In this document: positions 23,760 through 32,636 of the stretch, one piece after another
Position numbering within the stretch: the first letter of the stretch is position 1
Layout of the letters: every line of letters begins with the position of its first letter
Assembly (NCBI GenBank): GCA_934101145.1
Contig: CAKOPZ010000005.1
Span: forward strand, 10,889-74,888
DNA length: 64,000 nt
Direction: 5' to 3'
Source: an uncultured Clostridia bacterium
Lineage (GTDB): Bacteria; Bacillota; Clostridia; TANB77; CAG-508
Made by a program: the position numbers and the translations under genes
Notes under the pieces: model-generated
What the model was told of the DNA's origin: nothing
Databases searched by the model: none
What the model saw: only the letters and a program-made list of their open reading frames with translations

Positions 23760-23957
23760 TTAAGCTCTTTCAACTTTTCCAGAACGTAAGCATTTTGAAC
23801 AAACATACATTGTTTTTGTTTCTCCATTTACTAAAGCTTTAACTCTTCTAAGATTTGGCTTAAAAGTTCTTGATGTTCTTCTACTAACGTGAGAACGAGC
23901 TATACTAATTTTATTTCCGTGTGCGATTGATTTTTCACAAACTTCACATTTTGCCAT
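23760..23957 (-). CDS. rpmB: Ribosomal protein bL28
   Basis: This is a 65-residue protein. I take the ATG at 23957 because GGGAGGTG lies just upstream; a more distal in-frame ATG overlaps that ribosome site. The N-terminal CEVC and C-terminal CSKC pairs make this the zinc-binding C+ form. Short, basic, with the usual GNKISIARSHVSRRTSRTFKPNLR core. Confidence 0.95.
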   Translation of the reverse strand: MAKCEVCEKSIAHGNKISIARSHVSRRTSRTFKPNLRRVKALVNGETKTMYVCSKCLRSGKVERA

Positions 23958-24084
23958 AAACTTTGCACCTCCCATTGCTATAGTTAAAATCGACTATTTA
24001 CAAGTTTACCACAAAGTAGAGAAAAATGCAAGAGTTTTGCAAAAATTCGTACGAATTGGGTCTACAGATATTATTTTATTAAAG

Positions 24085-24220
24085 GCATAACGATATAATA
24101 TTTCAAGGAAACGCGCAGCGACCAAACGAAGCCAAAGGCTGAGTGCGATTCGAGCAGCCGTCAATCCTTTGGGATTGGCTGCGAACGGCAAGTTTCTAAG
24201 AAATATTATATCGCTTATGC
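24085..24220 (-). mobile_element. MITE-like palindromic element, copy 1
   Basis: About 136 bp bounded by the inverted repeats GCATAACGATATAATATTTC and GAAATATTATATCGCTTATGC. The GC-richer core contains the words CGCGCAGCGACCAAACGA and GATTCGAGCAGCCGTCAA shared by six copies. It is inverted relative to copies 2-5. No open frame. The remaining gene-free stretch to 24534 shows only a possible TATAAT (24420-24425) for the next gene. Confidence 0.85.
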
Positions 24221-24534
24221 TAATATAAATATAGAAAACAGTATCTTTTAACTAAATTAGTTACAATGTAGCTTTTTGTCGAATATGGACGAACGATTTT
24301 ACTTGCAATACATAAGAATTTATGCTTAAATAGAACCATAGCAAATATACTATTATTAAAATTATTTCAAAAATTTATTTATCTAGGACAAATCGTCCAA
24401 ATTTTCAATCAAAACACAATATAATGAAACACAAAATAAAGGAGGTGCTATATATTTTAGGGGATTTTTGCGCTCAAAAATTTCTGGTATAACAATAATA
24501 GCGTATTTAACATACAATTTTTAGGAGGAGTATA

Positions 24535-25821
24535 ATGATAGCAAAAAACGTAAAAAAGCTTGTTGGCGTTATGCTAATAGTAATTACATTGATAATTGCC
24601 ACAGAAACATATTCTAGTGCTGCAACTGATATAACATCTGCAGATATAAAATATGTTAAAGATTGTGGGAGTCATTTGCAAGCAAAAGACAAAAATGGAT
24701 GGTATACAATTGTAGCAAGTTATGTAGAATACACAGCACCAAATGGAGTAAAGTATCCAGCATATTGTTTGGATAATACAAAGCCAGGAGTTGGAAATTC
24801 AATTATAGGAGATTTGCCAGAGGGATACAAAGTAGATGTAAGTAAGGTGCTAGAAAATAATCAAGTTTATACAGCTGTGATAAATGGGTATCCATATAAA
24901 ACACCAAAAGATTTAGGAGTAGAGGATAAATATGATGCATATATTGCAACAAAACAAGCAGTTTATTCTGTGTTATATAATTATGAGGTAGATGAGCATT
25001 ACAAAGGAGTGGATACACGAGGAGAAAACATAAAAAAGGCTATAAAAAATATTGTAAAAATAGCAAGAGAAAAAACACAAACTCAAAGGTCAGCTTTGAT
25101 TAGATTTGAAAAAGTGGGCGAGTTTGGGATAGATGAAAAAGATAGTTCATATTATTCTATAAAATATAAGGCTACATGTGATGTAGATATGAAGAGCTAT
25201 GAAATAATTTCAAAAACAGGGCTTACTAAAAATACAGTTATAACAGATGGTGATAATAACAAGAAAACGGTTTTTGAGGCACAAGATGAATTTAAAATAA
25301 TGATACCAAAAAGTGATGTAGAAAATGGAAAAGATATACAAGGAACAATTAATGCTAAAGCTAAATGTAGAAATAAACCAGTTTTTTATGGAAGAAAAAG
25401 TAGTAAGCTTCAACCATATGCTTTAACATATGATACATATGGTGATAATTATGCAAGCGTAGAATTAAATGTGAAAATGAATACTGGAAAATTACAAATA
25501 AATAAGATTTCAGAAAAGACTAAAAAGCCAATTGCAGGTGTAACATTTAAGCTTATGAAACTTGATGGCACAGAAATAGAAACTAAAAAAACAGATGCGA
25601 ATGGTATGATTATTTTTGACAATTTATATGAAGGAAAGTATATAGTGCAAGAAATTGAAACAGGGGACAAATACATATTAAATGAGGAACCATTTGAAGT
25701 TGAAATAAAATATAATGAAACAACAAATGTTAGTGTTGAAAATAAAGAAAAAGAAGAGCCTAAAAAGCCAGAGAAACCACCAAAAACTCCAGTAAAAAAA
25801 TTACCAAGAACAGGATTTTAA
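24535..25821 (+). CDS. Thioester-domain/SpaA surface protein ending at its LPXTG motif
   Basis: This is a 428-residue protein preceded by AGGAGGAG. A signal peptide (about 1-30) precedes a thioester domain: Cys78 in YPAYCLD and Gln141 in IATKQAVYSVLYN are the expected bond-forming pair, known to bind host surfaces covalently. After a linker domain comes a SpaA-like prealbumin fold (about 320-405, LQINKISEKTKKPIAGVTF, with GKYIVQEIE carrying the isopeptide Glu). A Pro/Lys stretch then ends in LPRTGF and stop. The hydrophobic helix and basic tail that a sortase substrate needs are missing. MITE copy 2 begins 25 bases later, so the 3' end may have been displaced. Confidence 0.85.
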   Translation: MIAKNVKKLVGVMLIVITLIIATETYSSAATDITSADIKYVKDCGSHLQAKDKNGWYTIVASYVEYTAPNGVKYPAYCLDNTKPGVGNSIIGDLPEGYKVDVSKVLENNQVYTAVINGYPYKTPKDLGVEDKYDAYIATKQAVYSVLYNYEVDEHYKGVDTRGENIKKAIKNIVKIAREKTQTQRSALIRFEKVGEFGIDEKDSSYYSIKYKATCDVDMKSYEIISKTGLTKNTVITDGDNNKKTVFEAQDEFKIMIPKSDVENGKDIQGTINAKAKCRNKPVFYGRKSSKLQPYALTYDTYGDNYASVELNVKMNTGKLQINKISEKTKKPIAGVTFKLMKLDGTEIETKKTDANGMIIFDNLYEGKYIVQEIETGDKYILNEEPFEVEIKYNETTNVSVENKEKEEPKKPEKPPKTPVKKLPRTGF

Positions 25822-25845
25822 AGGTGAATTTGCTAAAATAGTTTT

Positions 25846-25978
25846 GCATAAGCGATATAATATTTCTTAGAAACTTGCTGCTTACAGCCAATCCAAAAGA
25901 TTGACGGCTGCTCGAATCGCACTCACTAACGTTCGTTTGGTCGCTGCGCGTTTCCTTAAAATATGATATCGCTTATGC
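25846..25978 (+). mobile_element. MITE-like palindromic element, copy 2
   Basis: About 133 bp from GCATAAGCGATATAATATTTC to ATATGATATCGCTTATGC. The right arm has drifted. The core is as in the other copies. It begins 25 bases after the truncated surface-protein gene. Confidence 0.85.
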
Positions 25979-26078
25979 TATGCATACAAACAAAAATTTG
26001 TATATATGCTTGCGCTACAACTATTTTTGTGATAGAATTACAGGAAGCAAAAAATCACGAAAGTAGGAGAGGTAAAAT

Positions 26079-26687
26079 ATGTATGCATATATAAAAGGAA
26101 CATTAGAGATAAAAACAACAGGATATGTTGTGGTCGAAACAAATAATGGAATAGGATATAAAATTTTTATGTCTGAAAGTGCAATTGAAAGACTAAATGA
26201 CATAGGTAGCACTGTGAAAATTTTTACATATATGAGAGTAAGGGAAGATGATATTAGTTTGTATGGATTTAATACAAACGAGGAACTTCGTATGTTTGAG
26301 TTACTACTATCAGTTAGTGGAATAGGTGCGAAATCAGCTATAAATATATTATCGAATATAACTCCTTCAAGCTTTGCATTGGCGGTTATTACAAATGATG
26401 TAAATACATTAAAAAAATTGCCAGGAATAGGTGCAAAGTCAGCACAAAGAGTTATTTTAGAGCTAAAAGATAAATTAAAGACAGAAGAAGCGGAAGCCAA
26501 AATTGAAACTTCAAAAGAGATTCAAGTTGCAATCAAAGAAGATGACAAAGTACAAGAAGCTATGTCAGCTTTGCAAGTACTTGGATATAGTAAAAAGGAA
26601 ATTGAAGTTGCAATGCAAAAGATTGATACTTCAGCTCTATCTGTGGAAGATATAATAAGAAAAGGACTAAACAATTTAGCAAGATAA
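26079..26687 (+). CDS. ruvA: Holliday junction branch-migration protein RuvA
   Basis: This is a 202-residue protein: an N-terminal OB fold (MYAYIKGTLE...), two helix-hairpin-helix motifs (SVSGIGAKSAINIL and LPGIGAKSAQRVILELK) that contact junction DNA, and a flexible acidic linker before domain III (ALQVLGYSKKEIEVAM), which binds RuvB. The preceding AGGAGAGG fits the ATG. ruvB is not adjacent; rarA follows 16 bases later. Confidence 0.96.
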   Translation: MYAYIKGTLEIKTTGYVVVETNNGIGYKIFMSESAIERLNDIGSTVKIFTYMRVREDDISLYGFNTNEELRMFELLLSVSGIGAKSAINILSNITPSSFALAVITNDVNTLKKLPGIGAKSAQRVILELKDKLKTEEAEAKIETSKEIQVAIKEDDKVQEAMSALQVLGYSKKEIEVAMQKIDTSALSVEDIIRKGLNNLAR

Positions 26688-26703
26688 TATAGGAGGCTTA
26701 AAA

Positions 26704-27948
26704 ATGGATTTAAATCAGCCACTAGCATATCGTATGAAACCAAAAACATTGGATGATTATGTAGGGCAAGAGCATATTTTAGGAAAAGATAAGATATTAT
26801 ATAGAACAATAAAAGCAGACAGGCTTTCAAGTATTATACTTTGGGGGCCTCCTGGATGTGGCAAAACATCACTTGCAAAAGTTATAAGTAATACAACAAA
26901 ATATAAATTTGCAAAGATTAATGCTGTAACTGCAGGAATTGGAGATATAAAAAATGCAATAGAAGAAGCAAAAAATGTATTCCTAAACCCAAGTGGAAAG
27001 TGTATATTGTTTATTGATGAGATTCATAGATTTAATAAATTACAACAAGATGCACTTCTTCCATATGTAGAAAATGGAACTGTAATATTAATAGGTGCAA
27101 CAACAGAAAATCCATATTTTGAAGTAAACAAAGCTTTAATTTCAAGATCAATGGTGTTTCATTTGCAGCCACTTACTACGCAAAATATATTTGATGTGCT
27201 AAAAAAGGCACTAATTTCAGAAGATGGACTTGCAAGTTATAACATAAAAGTAGAAGATGATACACTTATGAAAATTGCAGAAGTTTCAAATGGAGATGTT
27301 AGAACTGCACTAAATGGACTTGAACTTGCAGTACTTACAACGCAAATGGACTCAAGTGGATATATACATATAACAAATGAAATTGCAAAAGACTGTGTGC
27401 AATCACGAAAAGCAATATTTGATAAAAAAGGTGATAGCCATTATGATAATATCAGTGCATTTATAAAATCAATGAGAGGTAGTGACCCAGATGCCGCAAT
27501 TTTTTATTTAGCAAGAGCAATAAATGGAGGAGAAGATCCAGTGTTTATTGCAAGAAGAATAGTAATTGCGGCAGCAGAAGATGTTGGGCTTGCAAATCCA
27601 AATGCACTTGTTGTAGCAACATCTGCAATGCAGGCTGTAACAATGGTTGGAATGCCAGAGGCAAGAATTATTTTGTCAGAAGCGGCAACATATGTAGCAA
27701 CATCTCCAAAATCAAATGCGACATATCTTGGAATAAATAAAGCACTTGAAGATGTAGAAAATAAAGACACAGGAACAATACCAATGCATATAAGAAATGC
27801 ACCTGCAGATGGAATGGCTAAGGAAGGATATCACGTTGGGTATAAATACCCACATGATTATCCAGGTCATTATGTAGAACAGCAATATTTGCCTGATAAA
27901 ATGCTTGGAACAAAATATTATATAAAAGATGAAACAATTCCAGATTAA
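26704..27948 (+). CDS. rarA: Replication-associated recombination factor RarA (MgsA)
   Basis: This is a 414-residue AAA+ ATPase of the clamp-loader group: [21 protein letters not shown] start, Walker [10 protein letters not shown], Walker [10 protein letters not shown], sensor 1 GATTENP, and the RarA-specific C-terminal tetramerisation region ([19 protein letters not shown]...). It acts at stalled forks with RecA and SSB. It is close behind ruvA, so the two DNA-repair genes are likely co-transcribed. The gene name ruvB is excluded by the lack of the winged-helix C terminus. Confidence 0.95.
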   Translation: MDLNQPLAYRMKPKTLDDYVGQEHILGKDKILYRTIKADRLSSIILWGPPGCGKTSLAKVISNTTKYKFAKINAVTAGIGDIKNAIEEAKNVFLNPSGKCILFIDEIHRFNKLQQDALLPYVENGTVILIGATTENPYFEVNKALISRSMVFHLQPLTTQNIFDVLKKALISEDGLASYNIKVEDDTLMKIAEVSNGDVRTALNGLELAVLTTQMDSSGYIHITNEIAKDCVQSRKAIFDKKGDSHYDNISAFIKSMRGSDPDAAIFYLARAINGGEDPVFIARRIVIAAAEDVGLANPNALVVATSAMQAVTMVGMPEARIILSEAATYVATSPKSNATYLGINKALEDVENKDTGTIPMHIRNAPADGMAKEGYHVGYKYPHDYPGHYVEQQYLPDKMLGTKYYIKDETIPD

Positions 27949-27950
27949 GA

Positions 27951-27987
27951 AAAATATCCCAGTTCAAAAATAAACTGGGATATTTTT
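27951..27987. terminator. Bidirectional terminator between rarA and the SPFH gene
   Basis: AAAATATCCCAGTT / AACTGGGATATTTTT, 14-bp stem with an eight-base loop between convergent genes. Confidence 0.88.
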
Positions 27988-27991
27988 AATT

Positions 27992-28948
27992 TTATTCTTC
28001 TGTTGATGTAACATCAACTATTTGACTTTTTTTAGAAGATTTTTTACCTTCTTTTTCTTTTACTATTTCAGCAGCAGCACCAAGTCCAGAAAGTGCACCA
28101 GTTGCTTCAAATGGAATAAATACTTTGTTTGCTTCTCCATTTGCAACTTCTTTTAAAGCTTCCAAAGATTTTAGTTGAACTAATTTTTCATTTGGATTTG
28201 CCTTCATCATTGCATCATATACAACATGAATTTCTTGTGCTTTTGCATCAGCCACTTGTTTAATAGCTTCTGCTTCACCGGCAGCTCTTCTAATTCTTGC
28301 TTCTTTGTCAGCTTCTGCTTCAAGTATAGCAGCTTCTTTTTTACCTTCAGCAAGAGTTATTGCAGATTGTCTTTCACCTTCAGCTTGAAGGATTAATGCT
28401 CTTTTATTTCTTTCTGCATTCATTTGTTTTTCCATTGCATCACGAATGTCTGCAGGTGGGGTAATATCTTTTATCTCAACTCTGTCAATTTTGCAACCCC
28501 ATTGATCTGTTGCTTCATCAAGTATTAATCTTAATTTATCATTTATTGCATCACGTGAACTGAATGTTTCGTCTAAGTCCATTTTACCAACAATATCACG
28601 AATTGTAGTAATTGCTAAATATTCAATACCTTTCTTTAGGCTTTGAATTTCATATACTGCTTTTGCAGGATCAGTTACTTTGTAGAACACAACTGTATCA
28701 ATTGTGATTGTAACGTTATCCTTTGTGATAACACCTTGTGGTGGAATATCCATTGTTTGTTGTTTTAAACTTACAACACTACGAACATGGTCGATAAATG
28801 GAATGATTATTGTAAGACCAGCATCAGCAATTTTATAAAATTTACCAAGTCTTTCAATAATATAAACTTCAGATTGTCTAACTATTTTGATTGATTTAAA
28901 TGCTATTACTAGAATTAGAACTAATAATATAAGTAAAAATATTCCCAT
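27992..28948 (-). CDS. SPFH/stomatin-like membrane protein (QmcA type)
   Basis: This 318-residue protein starts at the ATG at 28948, seven bases after AGGAGG. One N-terminal membrane helix (about 2-20), the SPFH/Band 7 domain (about 23-190, VYIIERLGKFYKIADAGL...), then an Ala/Glu-rich coiled coil (ILQAEGERQSAITLAEGKKEAAI) and a short C-terminal region rich in Lys. These proteins form large membrane rings linked to microdomains and FtsH-type proteolysis. No NfeD partner is adjacent. Confidence 0.92.
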   Translation of the reverse strand: MGIFLLILLVLILVIAFKSIKIVRQSEVYIIERLGKFYKIADAGLTIIIPFIDHVRSVVSLKQQTMDIPPQGVITKDNVTITIDTVVFYKVTDPAKAVYEIQSLKKGIEYLAITTIRDIVGKMDLDETFSSRDAINDKLRLILDEATDQWGCKIDRVEIKDITPPADIRDAMEKQMNAERNKRALILQAEGERQSAITLAEGKKEAAILEAEADKEARIRRAAGEAEAIKQVADAKAQEIHVVYDAMMKANPNEKLVQLKSLEALKEVANGEANKVFIPFEATGALSGLGAAAEIVKEKEGKKSSKKSQIVDVTSTEE

Positions 28949-29060
28949 AATTTTTCCTCCTAAATATACTACATATATCATATGATAAGCTTAAAATAAG
29001 CTCTACAATAACTATTATACTATAAAAATGGAAAAAAAGGAAGAGGTTTACCAAATAATA

Positions 29061-29089
29061 TTGACACTTTGTAGAAATTGATATAAAGT
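29061..29089 (+). promoter_or_regulatory. Promoter of the GH13 gene
   Basis: TTGACA, 17 bases, TAAAGT. It is followed by AAAGGAGG before the ATG at 29145. Confidence 0.6.
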
Positions 29090-29144
29090 AAAAAAGTAAG
29101 CATATAAACAAATATTTCAACTTTAAGTAAAGGAGGAATAGTTT

Positions 29145-30680
29145 ATGCCATATACAAGGTATGTACCAGAATTGTTTATGGGAAGAACTGGCTATCAAAT
29201 TTTTGTAGACCGGTTCAACCATAAGGGAGAAATGCCAAAGGAGATGGAAGGCAGAAAATTAAAGGAATGGCAAGACACTATGCCAGATTGGTGGCCGGAT
29301 GAGAAAGGAGAGTATCATAACTCGTATTTCTATGCAGGAAATTTGCAGGGAATTATCGAGAAGCTCGACTATATCAAGGATATGGGTTTTGATTTGATTT
29401 ATCATAGCCCTATCTCAAAAACTCATTCTTCGCATCATTATGATGTTGAAGACCAGAGGGAGATTGATGAGTGGATCGGAACATGGGACGACTATCGTAT
29501 GATGTGTGAAGAAGCACATAAAAGAGGAATACTAGTTTGTGCCGATTTGGTGTTTAATCACATGGGAGTAAAAAGTGAGATTTTCCAGGATGCATTAAAA
29601 AATGCAGACTCGAAATACCGTAGTTGGTTTGAGTGGACTGCAAACCAAGAACCTGTGTTTTGGTATGGATTTAAGGATTTGCCGCAGTGCAATAAATTAG
29701 ACCGAAATTACCAGCAGTATGCAGGTGATGTTTGCAAGAAGTATCTGGAAAACGGAGCTGATGGTGTCCGGTTGGACCTTGGAGAAGTGCTTCCGAGAGA
29801 ATTTATGCAGTATTTGAGAAAATGCATAAAGGAGGTTAAATCGCAGGCCATCATTGTTAACGAAATGTGGGGCCTTGCAACTCACAATGGCAATGCACAG
29901 ATTTATGGTGATCAGGCAGATTCTGTTATGAATTATCCTTTGTCTGATGCAATTTGCAGACTCATCAGGTGCAGGAATGAAAAGCATTTTATGTACATTT
30001 TTGAGGAGATTTCTAAATATCCGTTGCAAGTACAAGATGTACTTTGGAACTTTTTGGACACTCATGATGTACCGCGAGCACTTAATATGCTTGCAGGAGA
30101 AGGAATGCTTGAAGACCCGTTTAAGGGAGGTAGCATCTGGGATATTGAGGAGCCTTGGAGAAAAAGAGATGGTGCAGGTAATGTTGTAGGATTCGATACG
30201 TTTGGTTTTAGAAAGTGGGAAAATGAAACCGACACACCAAAGGATATGACACTTGCAAAAAAACGGCTGATGCTTGCAAGCTTTATGCAGTATACGCTGA
30301 AGGGCGTTCCTGTCGTATATTATGGAACAGAAGCGGGACTGACTGGAGGCAAGGATCCGTTTTGCAGAAAGCCGTATCCGTGGAAGCAAGAAGACAATCA
30401 ACTGCTGGAACATTATAAGGAATTAGGAAGATTTCGAAAGGAGAAGCAGAAAATCTTATCTATGGGTGATTGCAGAGTCACAAATGTTACTGATTCGGTA
30501 TTGGTGTATGAAAGAGCTTTTGAAAATGAAAAGCTTGTGTGTGTAGTTAACTTTTCGAATGAAAAGAAACAAAACATCGTTAGCATCTCTGAATCAAGCA
30601 TTGTGTTTAATCTGCAAGAAAATGAAGCACAAATATTGAACCCGTATGGAGCAATTGTATATGAAACAAGAAATTCGTAA
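29145..30680 (+). CDS. GH13 alpha-amylase-family glycosidase
   Basis: This 511-residue cytoplasmic protein has no signal peptide. The conserved regions are all present: region I DLVFNHM (134-140), region II GVRLDLGEV with nucleophile Asp211, region III VNEMW with acid/base Glu240, and region IV FLDTHD with Asp308. It most resembles neopullulanase, cyclomaltodextrinase or oligo-glucosidase types acting on imported maltodextrins. Exact specificity cannot be read by eye. Codon use differs from all neighbours (GC-ending codons such as CCG, CGG, GTC, CTG, AAG), which suggests recent acquisition from a less AT-rich relative. No transporter or regulator is adjacent. Confidence 0.88.
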   Translation: MPYTRYVPELFMGRTGYQIFVDRFNHKGEMPKEMEGRKLKEWQDTMPDWWPDEKGEYHNSYFYAGNLQGIIEKLDYIKDMGFDLIYHSPISKTHSSHHYDVEDQREIDEWIGTWDDYRMMCEEAHKRGILVCADLVFNHMGVKSEIFQDALKNADSKYRSWFEWTANQEPVFWYGFKDLPQCNKLDRNYQQYAGDVCKKYLENGADGVRLDLGEVLPREFMQYLRKCIKEVKSQAIIVNEMWGLATHNGNAQIYGDQADSVMNYPLSDAICRLIRCRNEKHFMYIFEEISKYPLQVQDVLWNFLDTHDVPRALNMLAGEGMLEDPFKGGSIWDIEEPWRKRDGAGNVVGFDTFGFRKWENETDTPKDMTLAKKRLMLASFMQYTLKGVPVVYYGTEAGLTGGKDPFCRKPYPWKQEDNQLLEHYKELGRFRKEKQKILSMGDCRVTNVTDSVLVYERAFENEKLVCVVNFSNEKKQNIVSISESSIVFNLQENEAQILNPYGAIVYETRNS

Positions 30681-30700
30681 ATCTTATTAGATAAGCGAAA

Positions 30701-30728
30701 AAAAGCAGGAGAGATCCTGCTTTTTTTT
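30701..30728 (+). terminator. Intrinsic terminator after the GH13 gene
   Basis: AAAAGCAGGA / TCCTGCTTTT with a GAGA loop and T8. Confidence 0.92.
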
Positions 30729-30732
30729 ATGT

Positions 30733-30926
30733 GTTACTAGATAATGATTTTAAGATTTATATTGACGCATAGAGATATAATATTTCTTAGAAACTTGCTG
30801 TTCGCAGCCAATCCAAAAGATTGACGGCTGCTCGAATCGCACTCAGCCTTCGGCTTCGTTTGGTCGCTACGCGTTTCTTTGAAATATTATATCTCTATGC
30901 GCCTACAAAAAACATTATCCAGTAAC
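30733..30926 (+). mobile_element. MITE-like palindromic element, copy 3 (most complete)
   Basis: The core 30767-30900 is bounded by the perfect inverted repeats GCATAGAGATATAATATTTC / GAAATATTATATCTCTATGC. Homology with copy 6 continues outward on both sides to an outer inverted repeat, GTTACTAGATAATG on the left and CATTATCCAGTAAC on the right, giving a nested element of about 190 bp. There is no open frame. The gene-free stretch 30681-31152 holds this element and the promoter of DGR target 3. Confidence 0.85.
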
Positions 30927-31094
30927 TATTAGGCTAGAAACTTAGTAAAAAAAGTATTATAGAAAAATGTGATATATAAGGCAAAATATTAACATTAAAG
31001 CCGTGTAGAAATAATAAGATAAGCCAATAAAAAGAGATATGATTAGTTAAATGTTACAGCTATATTACAGAAATATTACAAATTTGTAAAAACA

Positions 31095-31123
31095 TTGAAC
31101 ATATACAAAAAATAATATATAAT
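31095..31123 (+). promoter_or_regulatory. Promoter of DGR target 3
   Basis: TTGAAC, 17 bases, TATAAT, 29 bases before the ATG. The target thus has its own promoter far from the DGR core. Confidence 0.72.
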
Positions 31124-31152
31124 AAATAAAAAAATGGAAAAGGAGATAAAAT

Positions 31153-32304
31153 ATGGAACATAAGGAAAAGAAAAGACAAGAGAACAAAGGAATAACGCTA
31201 ATAGCGTTAGTTGTAACTATTGTAGTTTTAATAATACTTGCAACAGTAAGTATTTTTGCTGTATTTGGAGATAATGGGCTAATAGCAAGGGCACAAACAG
31301 CAAGAGATGTACAGAACAAAGAAAAGGCAAAAGAGACAAATACACTTGATGATTATGCAAGTTATATAGGAAATTATTTAGATAGTAAAAGTGAAGATAA
31401 CTCTAAGGAAGACGATAACAAGAAAGAAGGAATAACAGCAACAGTAGATGGAAAGACAGTAACAATAACAAAAGATAATGTGGCGACATATTTAGGAAGA
31501 GTAGTAAGCAATTACAAGCCTACAACAAATACCGTAACAGTAGGGACAAATACGTATACAGTATCAAATAATTATAGATTGTATTATGTGGATTTTGATA
31601 AAAAATATAATAAAGATGAAGTATCAGTATTTTTAAAGGCAGATTGTACAAGCAATAATTATACATTAGGACAAGATACAACAGCATCAACAGTAGACAA
31701 TGTAAAAATCAAAGCATTAAATCCATCACTATATAAGGATGGAATTACATCACCAACAGCAAGTAATGCAAATATGCAAGCAGTAACATTTTTAACAAAT
31801 ACAAGTAATTGGAATAGTTTAAAGATAGGAGCAAGCCTAGCAGATAAAGTAAATTATGTAGTAGGTGCACCAAGTGTAGAGATGATGTTTGATAGTTATA
31901 ATACAAAGTATGGGCTAAAGGATAAAGCAATAAATAAAGGAACATTAACAGCAGATACAAAAAGAGAAAAATTATTCTATCAATATCCAACAACAATAAA
32001 TACTTATGGAAGTAATTTAGGATATGAGGTAGGACCAAATAATTCAAGCTCAGCAGTAAATGGATATAATTATTATACATCACAATATTCAGTAAAAACA
32101 GATGCAACAATAGACAGTATGTATTATCCAGGAGATAGCCAATATTACTGGTTGGTGTCTCCTTCGGCTCGCAGCACTGACTATGTGCTCCGTGTGGGCT
32201 GCGGCGGAGGGGGCTATGTGAGCTTCGGCAGCTACTATAGCGACGGCAGTGCGTTCTGTCCGCTAGTTTCTCTTAAGTCTACAGTCTCTCTACAACTACA
32301 GTAG
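31153..32304 (+). CDS. DGR-diversified pilin-like surface protein, copy 3 (remote target)
   Basis: This is a 383-residue protein; AAGGAG lies seven bases before the ATG. It has the same architecture as the copy at 1567: a basic N terminus, the prepilin-like cleavage site G-ITLIALVVT, one hydrophobic helix ending in GDNGLI, a charged linker, the conserved central domain (GITATVDGKTVTITKDNVATYL onward), and the lectin-like C-terminal block (WLVSPSA...AFCPL) encoded by VR3. The final residues are identical to the other targets. It lies 26 kb from the reverse transcriptase, between a MITE and recG, so it is a trans target. Its 3' flank is nearly identical to that of copy 2, pointing to duplication of a whole gene-plus-flank unit. 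Confidence 0.88.
   Translation: MEHKEKKRQENKGITLIALVVTIVVLIILATVSIFAVFGDNGLIARAQTARDVQNKEKAKETNTLDDYASYIGNYLDSKSEDNSKEDDNKKEGITATVDGKTVTITKDNVATYLGRVVSNYKPTTNTVTVGTNTYTVSNNYRLYYVDFDKKYNKDEVSVFLKADCTSNNYTLGQDTTASTVDNVKIKALNPSLYKDGITSPTASNANMQAVTFLTNTSNWNSLKIGASLADKVNYVVGAPSVEMMFDSYNTKYGLKDKAINKGTLTADTKREKLFYQYPTTINTYGSNLGYEVGPNNSSSAVNGYNYYTSQYSVKTDATIDSMYYPGDSQYYWLVSPSARSTDYVLRVGCGGGGYVSFGSYYSDGSAFCPLVSLKSTVSLQLQ
32149..32266 (+). repeat. DGR variable repeat VR3
   Basis: This 118-bp block is collinear with the template but one codon longer in the AAC run. By hand count about 26 differences fall at template adenines and three elsewhere (two C to T near the 5' end, one C to A). Confidence 0.9.
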
Positions 32305-32316
32305 AAAGCTTAGAGA
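32269..32316 (+). other. Stem-loop just 3' of VR3
   Basis: Same sequence as the stem-loop after VR2: TCTCTTAAGTCTAC paired with GTAGAAAGCTTAGAGA. It is a candidate retargeting hairpin. Confidence 0.5.
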
Positions 32317-32448
32317 ACATACAAAATATAAACAGGCAAATGAAGTAATTTAAATAGTAAGAAAAGTGTGCGTTAGCGAAACCTTCGACGCACATATGTG
32401 CATTTCACTTTTCGCGAATATGCACAGACCAAGGAAACTTAAACTTGT

Positions 32449-32590
32449 TGTATACGTAAAAATCTTCGATTTTTCCTATACAATAAAACAGCTTGGACTG
32501 TAGTATTAAAAAATACTTATTATCTAAAAGACAAATATACAAAAGACGAGGGCCTTTGCAAGCTTCCTTTGCAGGTTTTCGTCTTTTTAA
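32449..32590 (+). terminator. Hairpins between DGR target 3 and recG
   Basis: TTGTATA..AAAAATC / GATTTTT..TATACAA forms a long stem at 32449-32486. AAAAGACGA / TCGTCTTTTT at about 32546-32590 is an intrinsic terminator with an inner CCTTTGCA-type hairpin. The rest of the gap 32305-32636 shows no gene. Confidence 0.65.
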
Positions 32591-32636
32591 ATAAGTATAA
32601 AATAACAGAAAATAAATTTTTTAAGAAAGGTAAAAT

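Noticed and set aside
24468..24524. Short frame KISGITIIAYLTYNF resembling the prepilin-like start of the DGR targets, in the leader of the thioester protein
   Set aside because: Only 18 residues from a TTG with a poor ribosome site, then a stop. It could be the stub of a lost pilin-like gene but chance similarity is as likely.
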